From contig NZ_VXJW01000003.1 in NCBI RefSeq assembly GCF_008692845.1, forward strand, positions 62,001 to 126,000: a stretch of DNA of 64,000 bases. The letters are read 5' to 3'. Every line of letters begins with the position of its first letter. Position 1 is the first letter of the stretch. The position numbers and the translations under genes were made by a program. Of the stretch, positions 22,309 through 31,920 are shown piece after piece. The notes below the pieces were generated by a model. That model did not search any database. It worked only from the letters and a program-made list of their open reading frames with translations, and was not told where the DNA came from. This stretch comes from Salmonella enterica subsp. arizonae. Its GTDB lineage: Bacteria; Pseudomonadota; Gammaproteobacteria; Enterobacterales; Enterobacteriaceae.

Positions 22309-23829
22309 ATGTCTGTCGTCACAGAATCAAAACCAGCCAGAAAATGGGCGATGCCCGATACGCTGGTCATCATCTTTTTTGTCGCCATTTTAACCAGTAT
22401 CGCCACATGGGTCGTACCCGTTGGGATGTTTGATAGCCAGGAGGTGCAGTATCAGGTCGATGGCCAGACAAAAACCCGGAAAGTCGTCGATCCACACTCT
22501 TTTCGCATTGTGACCAATGAGGCCGGTGAAGCGCAGTATCATCGCGTACAATTTTTCACTACCGGCGATGAAAGGCCGGGGCTAATGAATTTTCCATTTG
22601 AAGGGTTAACGTCCGGCTCAAAATTCGGCACTGCCGTCGGCATCATTATGTTTATGTTGGTGATTGGCGGCGCATTCGGCATCGTGATGCGTACCGGAAC
22701 CGTAGATAACGGCATTCTGGCGCTGATTCGCCACACGCGGGGTAACGAAGTTTTATTTATTCCGGTGCTGTTTGTTCTCTTTTCGTTAGGGGGCGCAGTA
22801 TTCGGCATGGGGGAAGAGGCGGTCGCCTTTGCGATTATCATTGCCCCGCTGATGGTCAGACTAGGCTACGACAGCATTACCACCGTCCTGGTGACTTATA
22901 TCGCCACCCAAATTGGCTTTGCCAGTTCGTGGATGAACCCCTTCTGCGTGGTCGTCGCCCAGGGGATTGCCGGCGTGCCGGTACTTTCCGGCTCCGGGCT
23001 GCGTATTGTGGTCTGGATTGTCGCCACGCTGATTGGACTGGTTTTTACCCTGGTTTACGCCTCACGCGTGAAAAAGAATCCGCAGCTCTCACGCGTCCAC
23101 GAATCCGATCGCTATTTCCGCGAACAGCAGGATGAAGTCGTCCAGCGCCCTTTCACCTTCGGTGACTGGCTGGTACTGCTGGTCCTGACCGGCGTAATGA
23201 TTTGGGTCGTCTGGGGCGTGATTGTCCACGCCTGGTTTATTCCGGAGATCGCCAGCCAGTTTTTCACCATGGGCGTGGTGATCGGCCTCATCGGCGTTAT
23301 CTTCCGCCTCAACGGAATGACAGTCAACGTAATGGCGTCCTCATTTACCGAAGGGGCGAGAATGATGATCGCGCCCGCGCTGCTGGTCGGTTTTGCCAAA
23401 GGCATTCTGCTGCTGGTAGGCAACGGCGAAGCCGGAGAACCCAGCGTGCTTAATACGCTGCTTAATAGTATCGCGCATGGCATAAGCGGGCTTAATAATG
23501 CTATCGCCGCCTGGTTTATGCTGCTCTTCCAGGCGGTATTTAATTTCTTTGTGACGTCCGGTTCGGGTCAGGCGGCGTTAACCATGCCATTGCTGGCGCC
23601 GCTCGGCGATCTGGTCGGCGTTAACCGTCAGGTGACGGTCCTGGCCTTCCAGTTTGGTGATGGCTTCAGCCATATTATCTATCCGACATCGGCCTCGCTG
23701 ATGGCCACGCTGGGCGTGTGCCGGGTCGATTTTCGCAACTGGCTTAAAGTGGGGGCGTCGCTGCTGGGACTGCTGTTTATTATGTCCAGTGTAGTCGTCA
23801 TTGGCGCGCAGATGATGGGCTATCATTGA
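22309..23829 (+). CDS. yfcC: YfcC family inner-membrane transporter
   Basis: YfcC is a 506-residue polytopic membrane protein of the C4-dicarboxylate anaerobic carrier (DcuC-like) superfamily, also related to arginine/ornithine-type carriers; the substrate is not established. The N-terminus is cytoplasmic and polar (about 20 residues), a soluble loop follows the first helix (about 45-100), and about 12 helices follow. The conserved GMGEEAVAF and SGSGQAALTMPLLAPLGD stretches are seen. It is alone on the plus strand with its own promoter region of about 110 bp after the BIME. Confidence 0.88.
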   Translation: MSVVTESKPARKWAMPDTLVIIFFVAILTSIATWVVPVGMFDSQEVQYQVDGQTKTRKVVDPHSFRIVTNEAGEAQYHRVQFFTTGDERPGLMNFPFEGLTSGSKFGTAVGIIMFMLVIGGAFGIVMRTGTVDNGILALIRHTRGNEVLFIPVLFVLFSLGGAVFGMGEEAVAFAIIIAPLMVRLGYDSITTVLVTYIATQIGFASSWMNPFCVVVAQGIAGVPVLSGSGLRIVVWIVATLIGLVFTLVYASRVKKNPQLSRVHESDRYFREQQDEVVQRPFTFGDWLVLLVLTGVMIWVVWGVIVHAWFIPEIASQFFTMGVVIGLIGVIFRLNGMTVNVMASSFTEGARMMIAPALLVGFAKGILLLVGNGEAGEPSVLNTLLNSIAHGISGLNNAIAAWFMLLFQAVFNFFVTSGSGQAALTMPLLAPLGDLVGVNRQVTVLAFQFGDGFSHIIYPTSASLMATLGVCRVDFRNWLKVGASLLGLLFIMSSVVVIGAQMMGYH

Positions 23830-23836
23830 TCCAAAA

Positions 23837-23865
23837 TGCCGGATGAGCATCAGCGTCATCCGGCA
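23837..23865. repeat. REP unit between yfcC and the transketolase gene
   Basis: A single REP palindrome: TGCCGGATGA (23837-23846) pairs with TCATCCGGCA (23856-23865) around 9 bases. It lies between two convergent genes and may terminate or stabilise both messages. Confidence 0.82.
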
Positions 23866-23877
23866 ATATCTCCATGA

Positions 23878-24831
23878 TTAAAGCATTGATTTCGCTGCTT
23901 CTACAATCGCTGCGGCGGTGAGTCCGTACTCTTTTTGTAAGAAATCTTGCGTTCCTACCTGCCCATACCGCTCTTTGACGCCAACACGGCGCATCGGCAC
24001 CGGGCAGTTTTCCACCAGTACTTCCGCCACCGCTGACCCCAACCCATTATGGATGCTGTGGTTTTCACAAGTGACGATACGCCGCGTTTTTTCCGCGTAG
24101 TTTTTCACCAACATGCGATCGATAGGCTTTAAGGTGAACATATCAATAACTGCGGCGCTCACGCCTTCCTGCTCCAGTTGGCGCGCCGCCTCCAGCGCCT
24201 CCGCCACCATAATGCCGTTAGCGATAAGCGTAATATCATCGCCCTCGCGCAGTACGTTGCCCTTGCCAATGGTAAAGGTAGAGCCTGGCGCATAGATACT
24301 CGGCGCCTGCTTACGGATGGTACGCAGCCAGTAAAAACCGTCCAGGTCCATTAGCTGGCGTAAAATATCCGCGAACATCACCGTATCCGTCACCTCCAGT
24401 ACGACGGAGTGCGCCAGACCGCGAACAATCCCCATATCTTCAAAAGACATATGGGTGCCGCCGTTATGGCACGCCGTCACCCCGGCATCTGAGGCGATCA
24501 CTTTGACGTTGTTACGCTGATAATCCAGCGCCATAAAAAGCTGATCAAAACAGCGACGGCTGGCAAAAGCGGTAAAGGTATGCACAAACGGTTTACGACC
24601 GGTCAGCGCCAGTCCCGCCGCAGTGCCAATCACATTTGCCTCCATAATACCGCAGTTAATGACATGCTGCGGGTAGTCACGCGCCACGCTGTCCATCGCC
24701 ATCGAGCTCATTAAATCAGCCTCAAGCGCAATAATTGGGCTTCCTGCCTCAATCTGCCTGGCGACAAAACCGGCGTAAACTTTGCGCATTTCGATATTAT
24801 CTTTAAGCCCTGCGGGCGCAAGCTTAATCAT
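23878..24831 (-). CDS. Transketolase, C-terminal (beta) subunit
   Basis: This 317-residue protein corresponds to the pyrimidine-binding and C-terminal domains of a transketolase encoded as two genes. The stretch GGTHMSFEDMGIVRGL and a C-terminal domain with a CENHSIHNGLG motif are typical. It probably pairs with the 276-residue subunit encoded just upstream, whose gene it overlaps by 8 bp. The start MIKLAPAG is chosen for the GGAGG six bases before it. It is the last gene of a PTS-transketolase operon (LT2 counterpart STM2340 from memory). The substrate is unknown; a ketose phosphate made by the PTS is the natural guess. Confidence 0.85.
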   Translation of the reverse strand: MIKLAPAGLKDNIEMRKVYAGFVARQIEAGSPIIALEADLMSSMAMDSVARDYPQHVINCGIMEANVIGTAAGLALTGRKPFVHTFTAFASRRCFDQLFMALDYQRNNVKVIASDAGVTACHNGGTHMSFEDMGIVRGLAHSVVLEVTDTVMFADILRQLMDLDGFYWLRTIRKQAPSIYAPGSTFTIGKGNVLREGDDITLIANGIMVAEALEAARQLEQEGVSAAVIDMFTLKPIDRMLVKNYAEKTRRIVTCENHSIHNGLGSAVAEVLVENCPVPMRRVGVKERYGQVGTQDFLQKEYGLTAAAIVEAAKSML

Positions 24832-25654
24832 GCGTGACCTCCAGTTGATGAATGGCCTCATTGAGCGTCTGCTTCATATCATCCGTCAGGCGTAAATGGT
24901 GAGAATTCGTTAACTGTTCCAGGCATGGCACCCCCTGCCCTTTAATGCTGTCAAGGATCACTACCCGTGGTTGGGCATCGGCGGGCGGCACTGGCTGAAC
25001 GACCGCCAGTAGTCCGGCGATATCATCGCCTTTGACGGTGACGACATCGAAACCAAACGCGCGGAATTTCCCTTCCAGATCGAACGGATTGATAATCTCC
25101 TCCAGCTCGCCGTCAAGCTGCTGTTTGTTCCAGTCAATGAAAACGGTCAGATTATTCAGGCGGTGGTGGGCAATAAACTGAAACGCCTCCCAGCACTGCC
25201 CTTCATTCAACTCCCCATCGCCGACAATGCAAAATACCCGGTTGGGTCGCCGCGCCAGTTTATGCGACAGCGCCATACCGCCCGCGATAGAGATGCCCTG
25301 TCCCAGTGAGCCGGTCGTGGCGTCCACGCCGCGCGTTTTTAGCCGATCCGGATGGCTGGGCAGACGGGTGCCGTTCTGGTTAAGCGTATTCAGCTCTTCG
25401 CGCGGGAAATAGCCTTTAATCGCCAGGGTACTGTACAAGGCGGGGCCCGCATGGCCTTTCGACAGCACGAAGTAATCACGCTCCGGCCAGTCCGGGTCGG
25501 CAGGGTCGATTTTCATCACCGCGCCGTACAGAACCGCCAGAGTTTCTACTACCGACATGCTGCCGCCATAGTGACCAAAGCCAAGATGGGTTAAGGATTT
25601 GAGCGTGGCGACGCGAATCTCGCGCGCCAGTTGGGTGATTTCGGTTACGTTCAT
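24824..25654 (-). CDS. Transketolase, N-terminal (thiamine diphosphate) subunit
   Basis: This 276-residue protein is the thiamine-diphosphate-binding half of a split transketolase. The GDGELNEGQCWEA motif near residue 145 binds the cofactor and metal, and FGHYGGSMSVVE near residue 27 and SKGHAGPALY near residue 65 match the N-terminal transketolase domain. A GGAG ribosome site precedes the ATG by 7 bases. It overlaps the EIIC gene by 4 bp and the downstream beta-subunit gene by 8 bp, so the genes are coupled. Two-gene transketolases occur in pentose and apiose-type catabolic operons. Confidence 0.87.
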   Translation of the reverse strand: MNVTEITQLAREIRVATLKSLTHLGFGHYGGSMSVVETLAVLYGAVMKIDPADPDWPERDYFVLSKGHAGPALYSTLAIKGYFPREELNTLNQNGTRLPSHPDRLKTRGVDATTGSLGQGISIAGGMALSHKLARRPNRVFCIVGDGELNEGQCWEAFQFIAHHRLNNLTVFIDWNKQQLDGELEEIINPFDLEGKFRAFGFDVVTVKGDDIAGLLAVVQPVPPADAQPRVVILDSIKGQGVPCLEQLTNSHHLRLTDDMKQTLNEAIHQLEVTHD

Positions 25655-27042
25655 TCTTTCGCTCCGCTATTTTCCTGCACTTCGGCATTCGCTTTTTTGT
25701 TTTTGGCCAACACGTTGTACGCCACCAGTAGCGCGAATAGCGCCACCACCAGCCCCGTGATAGCCATCGGCGACAGATAACGCGCCAGGTTGCCCAGCAC
25801 AATACCGATTGCGCCAAAGTCAGCATCCGAGAACGTGGTATTGGCGAAGCCGATCGCGCCGAGAACCGGCAGTAACAGCACTGGCAGGAAAGTGATTAAT
25901 AACCCATTAGCAAATGCGCCGATCATCGCGCCACGACGACCGCCGGTGGCATTGCCAAAGACGCCTGCGGTCGCGCCGGTAAAGAAGTGCGGCACTACGC
26001 CAGGCAGGATCAGCACAAGCTTCATCTGTCCGAGCAGGAAAAGTCCCACCAGTCCACCGAGGAAGCTGAACAGGAAGCCAATCAGCACCGCGTTAGGGGC
26101 ATAGGGATACACCACCGGACAGTCCAACGCCGGACGTGCGTTTGGCACCAGTTTTTCTGAAAAACCGGTAAAGGCCGGAACAATTTCCGCCAGAATCAGA
26201 CGAACGCCTTGTAGAATGATGAACACGCCGGCGGCGAAGGTGATCGCCATGATGATGGCGTACACCAGATAGTTTTGCCCACCGCTAAACGTCGCTTCGA
26301 CATAGTCACGCCCTGCGCTGACTGCCATGATCAGATAGATAATCATCATGGTCAGCGAAATTGAGATAGAACTGTCGCGCAAAAAACTGAGGTTTTTCGG
26401 CAGGTTCATCTCTTCCGTGGAGCGGGAGCCTTTACCACACAGGCTGCCAATCCAGCCGGAAAGCACATATCCCAGGGTACCAAAGTGACCAAACGCAATG
26501 TCATCGGTGCCGGTAATCCGCCTCATATAGCGCTGGGCCAACGCCGGGAAGAAGGCCATCACCAGTCCCAGGATCAGCGATCCGGTGAATACCAGCCCTA
26601 CGCCCTCGAAACCCGCGACGGTCAGGATTACGCCAATCATACAGGCCATGTAAAAGGTGTGATGCCCGGTCAAAAAGATATATTTAAGACGCGTAAAGCG
26701 CGCCACGACAATATTGGCCACCATACCAAATGCCATAATTAACGCCGTGGACGCGCCATATTTCTCCAGCGCGATTGAGACTATCGCTTCATTATTAGGA
26801 ATTATGCCCTGAATATTAAAAGCGTGTTCAAACATACCACCCAGCGGGTTTAATGAACCCACCAGTACGGTTGCGCCGCCGCCAAGCACAATAAAACCTA
26901 AAATAGTTTTAATCGTGCCTTTTACCACATCGGAAAACGCTTTTTTTTGCGCCACCAGACCAATAAGAGCAATTAACCCTACAAGCACCGATGGCACTTT
27001 TAAAATATCAACAACAAAATTCAGCGTTTCAAGGATAAACAT
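25651..27042 (-). CDS. PTS EIIC component, ascorbate (UlaA/SgcC) family
   Basis: This 463-residue membrane protein is the sugar-translocating EIIC of an ascorbate-type PTS. It has about 11 hydrophobic helices and family features such as LTGHHTFYMA near residue 125 and CPVVYPYAPNAVLIGF near residue 310, where UlaA has a similar DC-(x)5-FAPNAV stretch. The start at 27042 is used since GAGG lies 5 bases before that ATG; an in-frame GTG lies two codons upstream. It follows EIIB by 20 bp. The substrate is not ascorbate by any direct evidence: the usual UlaD/E/F/G enzymes are missing here. Confidence 0.85.
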   Translation of the reverse strand: MFILETLNFVVDILKVPSVLVGLIALIGLVAQKKAFSDVVKGTIKTILGFIVLGGGATVLVGSLNPLGGMFEHAFNIQGIIPNNEAIVSIALEKYGASTALIMAFGMVANIVVARFTRLKYIFLTGHHTFYMACMIGVILTVAGFEGVGLVFTGSLILGLVMAFFPALAQRYMRRITGTDDIAFGHFGTLGYVLSGWIGSLCGKGSRSTEEMNLPKNLSFLRDSSISISLTMMIIYLIMAVSAGRDYVEATFSGGQNYLVYAIIMAITFAAGVFIILQGVRLILAEIVPAFTGFSEKLVPNARPALDCPVVYPYAPNAVLIGFLFSFLGGLVGLFLLGQMKLVLILPGVVPHFFTGATAGVFGNATGGRRGAMIGAFANGLLITFLPVLLLPVLGAIGFANTTFSDADFGAIGIVLGNLARYLSPMAITGLVVALFALLVAYNVLAKNKKANAEVQENSGAKE

Positions 27043-27062
27043 ATCCACCTCGCCAGCAAAAA

Positions 27063-27335
27063 TTATTGTTTAGCGAACCATGCGCGCAGTTGCGTTTCCA
27101 GTTCGTTGATGTCGATGATGTTATTGATCACCACCAGTTGGCTTTCCGGTACGCTGGCGCTGGCCGCGATATCTTTGGCCATTACAAAAAGATCGGCGGC
27201 CCCGGGCGTGGCCGATGAGAGATCGGAGTGTTCCACCTCGGCGTCAATATTGAGTTTCTTTAATACTTTTTTAATGTTCATTTCTACCATAAAACTACTA
27301 CCCAGGCCGGAACCGCAAATTGCCATGATTTTCAT
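27063..27335 (-). CDS. PTS EIIB component, ascorbate/lactose type
   Basis: A 90-residue cytosolic EIIB that takes phosphate from EIIA and gives it to the incoming sugar. The N-terminal P-loop-like motif ICGSGLGSSFM contains the phosphoryl-carrying Cys7. The ATG at 27335 is chosen because AAGG lies 8 bases upstream; a GTG three codons earlier is also open. It is followed closely by EIIC. Confidence 0.88.
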   Translation of the reverse strand: MKIMAICGSGLGSSFMVEMNIKKVLKKLNIDAEVEHSDLSSATPGAADLFVMAKDIAASASVPESQLVVINNIIDINELETQLRAWFAKQ

Positions 27336-27416
27336 TATTGTCACCTTTTAAAAGTAGAGTCGGTCTGCATCACGCACGGGCGCGATGTTATTTACAGCAA
27401 AAGAAATGTAATAAAA

Positions 27417-27860
27417 TCAGAAACGGTCAATAATCTTTTTAATGTCCTCCAGGTTTTTTGCCTGATGTAATTTTTCCATATCTACATCACTGGAAAATAA
27501 TTCCGCCAGCGCCGATATCATTTCGATATGACTGTGCTTATCAGGCGCCGCCAGCATAATAATGATGTCAACCGGATCGAACTCGTCTGCGCCAAATGAA
27601 ACGCCGCGCTGTAGTTTCAGTAACGATAAACCTAACCCTTTCGCCCCCTCTTCCGGCCTCGCATGCGGCATCGCTAACCCCGGCGCTAATACATAATACG
27701 GCCCAAGCTTTTGGTGCTGCTGAACAATCGCCGTAATGTATTCCGGTGTGATAACGCCTGCGTCCAGCAGGGGTTTGCCGCAAATTTCCAGCGCCTGCTG
27801 CCACGTTTCCACGCTCTCCTGTAGCGTGATGGTTGCGTCAGATAACCAGGTTCCCAGCAT
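27417..27860 (-). CDS. PTS EIIA component, mannitol/fructose/ascorbate type
   Basis: A 147-residue EIIA domain protein that receives phosphate from HPr. The phosphorylated His66 lies in the AMPHARPEEGA motif, with the partner His in the PYYVLAPG region replaced by the usual hydrophobic residues. The ATG at 27860 follows a GGGGGCG site by 6 bases; a GTG five codons upstream overlaps that site. It is the first gene of the operon and is separated by 81 bp from EIIB. The promoter lies in the divergent region to the right. Confidence 0.87.
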   Translation of the reverse strand: MLGTWLSDATITLQESVETWQQALEICGKPLLDAGVITPEYITAIVQQHQKLGPYYVLAPGLAMPHARPEEGAKGLGLSLLKLQRGVSFGADEFDPVDIIIMLAAPDKHSHIEMISALAELFSSDVDMEKLHQAKNLEDIKKIIDRF

Positions 27861-27923
27861 GTTATTCGCCCCCACGGTGTATCAAATTATGAACAAACTT
27901 TATTCAAGCCATTCGATATTAGC

Positions 27924-27939
27924 TGCGATCGTTATCACA
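27924..27939. promoter_or_regulatory. CRP-like site upstream of the PTS operon
   Basis: TGCGA-TCGTTA-TCACA matches the CRP core TGTGA-N6-TCACA at 9 of 10 positions. It lies 64-79 bp upstream of the EIIA start codon, and a CATAAT-like -10 element is seen on the minus strand at 27886-27891 without a good -35 box. This fits catabolite control of a sugar PTS but the spacing (about 52 bp from the predicted start) is not a standard class I or II position. Confidence 0.5.
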
Positions 27940-27941
27940 AA

Positions 27942-27953
27942 GATAGCGCTACC
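27942..27953. promoter_or_regulatory. Operator-like half-conserved palindrome O1
   Basis: GATAGCGCTACC differs at one base from the perfect palindrome at 27976-27987. The two are 34 bp centre to centre. The central CG step fits LacI-family operators. Confidence 0.55.
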
Positions 27954-27974
27954 AGAGACTATTACTCAGAATTG

Positions 27975-27988
27975 TGATAGCGCTATCA
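27975..27988. promoter_or_regulatory. Operator-like perfect palindrome O2
   Basis: TGATAGCGCTATCA is a perfect 14-bp palindrome centred on CG, the form used by LacI-family regulators. It sits between the divergent PTS operon and the LacI-family gene, about 125 bp before the regulator's start, so it could serve both. Confidence 0.65.
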
Positions 27989-28112
27989 AATTAAAATCAT
28001 CGTGTGAAATCACAGCAAAAAAGAGGATTTAAGGCGTATACTGCCAATCATGCGAAGCAAAGAACGACAATAAAAAAGCATCTCAACATGTTGTAATGAC
28101 GCAGGAATTTGT

Positions 28113-29132
28113 ATGTCGATACCCCGTAAACGGCGCAGTACCGGTAAAGTCACTATCGCCGATGTAGCCCAACTTGCCGGTGTAGGCACGATGACCGTAT
28201 CACGAGCCTTACGAACGCCAGATCAGGTCTCTGCTAAACTCCGGGAAAAAATCGAAGCGGCAGTGCATGAGCTGGGCTATATGCCTAATCTCGCCGCCAG
28301 CGCGCTGGCATCTGCTTCATCGCACACCATCGCGATGGTCGTTCCAAACCTTGCGGAAGCGGGGTGTTCTGAAATGTTCGCCGGACTGCAACAGATTTTA
28401 CAGCCTGCGGGCTACCAGATCATGCTGGCGGAATCACAGCATCGCGTGGAACAAGAGGAGAAGCTGCTCGAAACATTGCTAGCTTCCAACATTGCCGCGG
28501 CTATTCTTCTTAGCGTCGAACATAGCGATACCGTGCGCCAGTGGCTGAAAAATGCTTCTATTCCGGTGATGGAGATGGGCGCTATTCGCAGCGATCCTAT
28601 TGATATGAATATCGGTATTGATAACGTTGCGGCTATGTATGAGCTGACGGAAATGCTGATTCAGCGCGGTTATCAGAATATCGGACTGCTGTGCGCCAAT
28701 CAGGAGCAGTGGATTTTTCAGCAACATCTGCACGGCTGGTACAAAGCGATGCTGCGCTACCATATGTCGCCCAGCAGGGTTATCAATGCCGCCCTGCCGC
28801 CCAATTTTTCTACCGGCGCGTCGCAACTGCCGGAGTTTTTACTGGCGTGGCCGGAGCTGGACGCGCTGGTATGCGTCTCGGATGAGCTGGCCTGCGGCGT
28901 GTTATACGAGTGCCAACGACGTCGTATCAAAGTCCCGGACGATTTAGCGGTTGTCGGGTTTGGCGATAGCGATGTTAGCCGGGTATGCCAGCCGCCGTTA
29001 ACGACGATGACCGTACCGCATCGTAAGATTGGCAGCGAAGCCGGACGGGCGCTACTGGAAAGATTAAATCAGGGAAACTGGAGCGATAGAAAATCCATCG
29101 CTTCCAGTTTATGTATGCGGGAAAGTTGTTAA
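28113..29132 (+). CDS. LacI-family transcriptional regulator
   Basis: This 339-residue protein has an N-terminal LacI HTH with hinge (VTIADVAQLAGVGTMTVSRAL, then a YMPNLAASALAS hinge helix near residue 55) and a periplasmic-binding-protein-like sensor domain (about 70-330). It is closest in style to the GntR/IdnR group. It is divergent from the PTS-transketolase operon, so it most likely represses that operon and senses its sugar or sugar phosphate. LT2 counterpart STM2345 from memory. Confidence 0.85.
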   Translation: MSIPRKRRSTGKVTIADVAQLAGVGTMTVSRALRTPDQVSAKLREKIEAAVHELGYMPNLAASALASASSHTIAMVVPNLAEAGCSEMFAGLQQILQPAGYQIMLAESQHRVEQEEKLLETLLASNIAAAILLSVEHSDTVRQWLKNASIPVMEMGAIRSDPIDMNIGIDNVAAMYELTEMLIQRGYQNIGLLCANQEQWIFQQHLHGWYKAMLRYHMSPSRVINAALPPNFSTGASQLPEFLLAWPELDALVCVSDELACGVLYECQRRRIKVPDDLAVVGFGDSDVSRVCQPPLTTMTVPHRKIGSEAGRALLERLNQGNWSDRKSIASSLCMRESC

Positions 29133-29137
29133 GACGC

Positions 29138-29692
29138 TTATTCCGTCTCTTCCGGTTTCTCCTGAAGCGCGGCTTCGTTTTTGGCGTTGCGGGTCATCCA
29201 CAGCGCCAGCGCTTTCAGCGAGTCCGGCGTAAATTCATCACAGCGCGCGGTGATCTCTTCCGGCGTCAACCAGCAGACTTCGCTGACTTCATCTTCCTGA
29301 AGCGCGAAAGGCCCGTGGGAAACGCAGCTAAACAGCGCGCCCCAGACCCGACAATATTGGTCTTCAAAGTAAAACAGACCGTGTTCGGCAAACGGCACGC
29401 CTGCAATACCCAACTCTTCTTCCGCTTCGCGGCGGGCAGATTCCAGTAGCTGCTCATCCGCCTGGACCACGCCGCCTGCGGTAGCATCTAACATACCGGG
29501 CAAAAAATCTTTTGTTTCGGTACGACGCTGCACCAGAATTTTACCCATACCATCGTGAACGACGATATACGTCGCACGATGTCGTAAGCGTTGCGCACGC
29601 ATCTGTTCCCGGCTGGACTGTGCAATGACTTCATTATCTTCATTCACAATATCCACCCATTCCGTACCTGCCAAACGACGCTGTTCCACCAT
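29138..29692 (-). CDS. yfcD: Nudix hydrolase YfcD
   Basis: YfcD is a 184-residue Nudix hydrolase of the isopentenyl-diphosphate isomerase-like subgroup; its substrate is not firmly known. The Nudix box ([22 protein letters not shown]) is seen near residues 76-97 with the REAEEELG core intact. It ends 5 bp from the end of the plus-strand LacI-family gene, so the two converge. Confidence 0.92.
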   Translation of the reverse strand: MVEQRRLAGTEWVDIVNEDNEVIAQSSREQMRAQRLRHRATYIVVHDGMGKILVQRRTETKDFLPGMLDATAGGVVQADEQLLESARREAEEELGIAGVPFAEHGLFYFEDQYCRVWGALFSCVSHGPFALQEDEVSEVCWLTPEEITARCDEFTPDSLKALALWMTRNAKNEAALQEKPEETE

Positions 29693-29749
29693 CAGGAAAC
29701 CTTCTTATTTTCTGGCGCTCTTACGGCGCATTTATGTTTGTGAAGTAAA

Positions 29750-30301
29750 TTACGAATTAATCGCGACCTGCGCAATGATACTTTGATCATTGAGTGCGAT
29801 TACGCTCAACACATTATCATCCAGGATGCCATAGCTTGCCGTATACCCGCCTTTCGGGATGCTTACTGACCCTGGATTAAAGTGATACAACCCTTCCTGC
29901 TGCTGCGCCACCGGCAGATGCGTATGACCATAAACCACTACATCGCCAGCATTCAGCGCGGGCAGGTTCGTCGGTCCGAAGAGATGCCCATGTGTTAAAA
30001 ATAGCCGCCTCTCTTGCGTCAATATTTGCTGCCACGGCGCAGTTATCGGGAAATGCAGCAGCATCTGATCCACTTCGCTATCGCAGTTGCCGCGCACGGC
30101 AATAATCTGCGTCGCTACCGCGTTCAGGCGCTCGGCAACCTGGATGGGCGCATAGCCTTCAGGCAGCGCATTTCGCGGCCCGTGGTTAAGTACGTCGCCC
30201 AATATCACCAGCCAACGCGCGCCGCTTTGCGCGAACCGTTCAAGCACGCGTTCCGTAGCGGGTAAAGAACCATGAATGTCCGATGCGAACATCAGTTTCA
30301 T
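29750..30301 (-). CDS. yfcE: Phosphodiesterase YfcE
   Basis: YfcE is a 183-residue metallophosphoesterase that hydrolyses model phosphodiesters with manganese. The motif set is complete: DIHG (Asp8, His10), GDVLNHGP (Asp36), GNCD (Asn72-region), and the C-terminal GHTHLP. The start MKLMFASDIHG places the first metal ligands at the usual position. It precedes yfcD by 57 bp on the same strand. Confidence 0.93.
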   Translation of the reverse strand: MKLMFASDIHGSLPATERVLERFAQSGARWLVILGDVLNHGPRNALPEGYAPIQVAERLNAVATQIIAVRGNCDSEVDQMLLHFPITAPWQQILTQERRLFLTHGHLFGPTNLPALNAGDVVVYGHTHLPVAQQQEGLYHFNPGSVSIPKGGYTASYGILDDNVLSVIALNDQSIIAQVAINS

Positions 30302-30356
30302 CGCTCACTCCTTGTTGTGAAAAACGACGTTATCATACTGGAATATGAATAGATTT

Positions 30357-31121
<765 letters not shown>

Positions 31122-31143
31122 TTACGCAAATGCAGGAGCCAAA

Positions 31144-31791
31144 ATGATTGACCTTTACTACGCCCCCACGCCCAACGGGCATAAAATAACGCTATTTCTG
31201 GAAGAGGCGGAGCTGGCGTATCGTTTGCTAAAAGTGGATATCAGCAGGGGCAATCAGTTTCGCCCTGATTTTTTGGCTATCTCTCCCAATAATAAAATTC
31301 CTGCCATCGTCGATCACGCCCCGGCAGACGGCGGCCAACCGCTGAGTCTTTTTGAGTCCGGTGAAATTCTTCTCTACCTGGCGGAAAAAAGCGGCAAACT
31401 GCTTAGCGGGGAGCTGCGTGAACGCCATATCACGCTACAGTGGCTGTTCTGGCAGGTCGGCGGGTTAGGGCCGATGTTGGGCCAGAACCATCACTTTAAC
31501 CACTTTGCGCCGCAGACGATCCCCTATGCAATTGAACGCTATCAGGTGGAAACGCAACGCTTATACAACGTACTGAATAAACGTCTGGAAGCCTCCCCGT
31601 GGCTGGGCGGCGACCACTATAGTATTGCGGATATCGCCAGTTGGCCGTGGGTCAACGCGCATCAGCGTCAGCGAATTGACCTTGATACATACCCTGCAGT
31701 GTATAACTGGTTTGAACGCATTCGCACGCGTCCTGCGACAGCGCGCGCTATGTTAAAAGCGCAACTGCACTGTAACAGTACGGAAGAGTAA
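31144..31791 (+). CDS. yfcG: Disulfide-bond oxidoreductase YfcG
   Basis: YfcG is a GST-fold enzyme with GSH-dependent disulfide reductase activity in E. coli. The 215-residue protein has the typical N-terminal YYAPTPNGHK start and a FESGEILLYLAEK glutathione-contact stretch near residue 66. It has no Cys in the active-site start, as expected for this group. It is divergent from yfcF and followed by yfcH. Confidence 0.93.
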   Translation: MIDLYYAPTPNGHKITLFLEEAELAYRLLKVDISRGNQFRPDFLAISPNNKIPAIVDHAPADGGQPLSLFESGEILLYLAEKSGKLLSGELRERHITLQWLFWQVGGLGPMLGQNHHFNHFAPQTIPYAIERYQVETQRLYNVLNKRLEASPWLGGDHYSIADIASWPWVNAHQRQRIDLDTYPAVYNWFERIRTRPATARAMLKAQLHCNSTEE

Positions 31792-31920
31792 CGCGGCACT
31801 ATTTTCATGTATGATGTGGAGGTTTATGGAACAAACCTGCAATGGCAGAGCCTGACGCTATTATTTGTATTAAAAACCTGGCATTAGGGAAGAGGAAAAC
31901 CTCAATACTCTGGAGGTCAT

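Noticed and set aside
25651-27042. Naming the EIIC gene ulaA
   Set aside because: It belongs to the ascorbate-type family, but the gene neighbours are transketolase subunits, not ulaD-G, so the substrate cannot be assumed.
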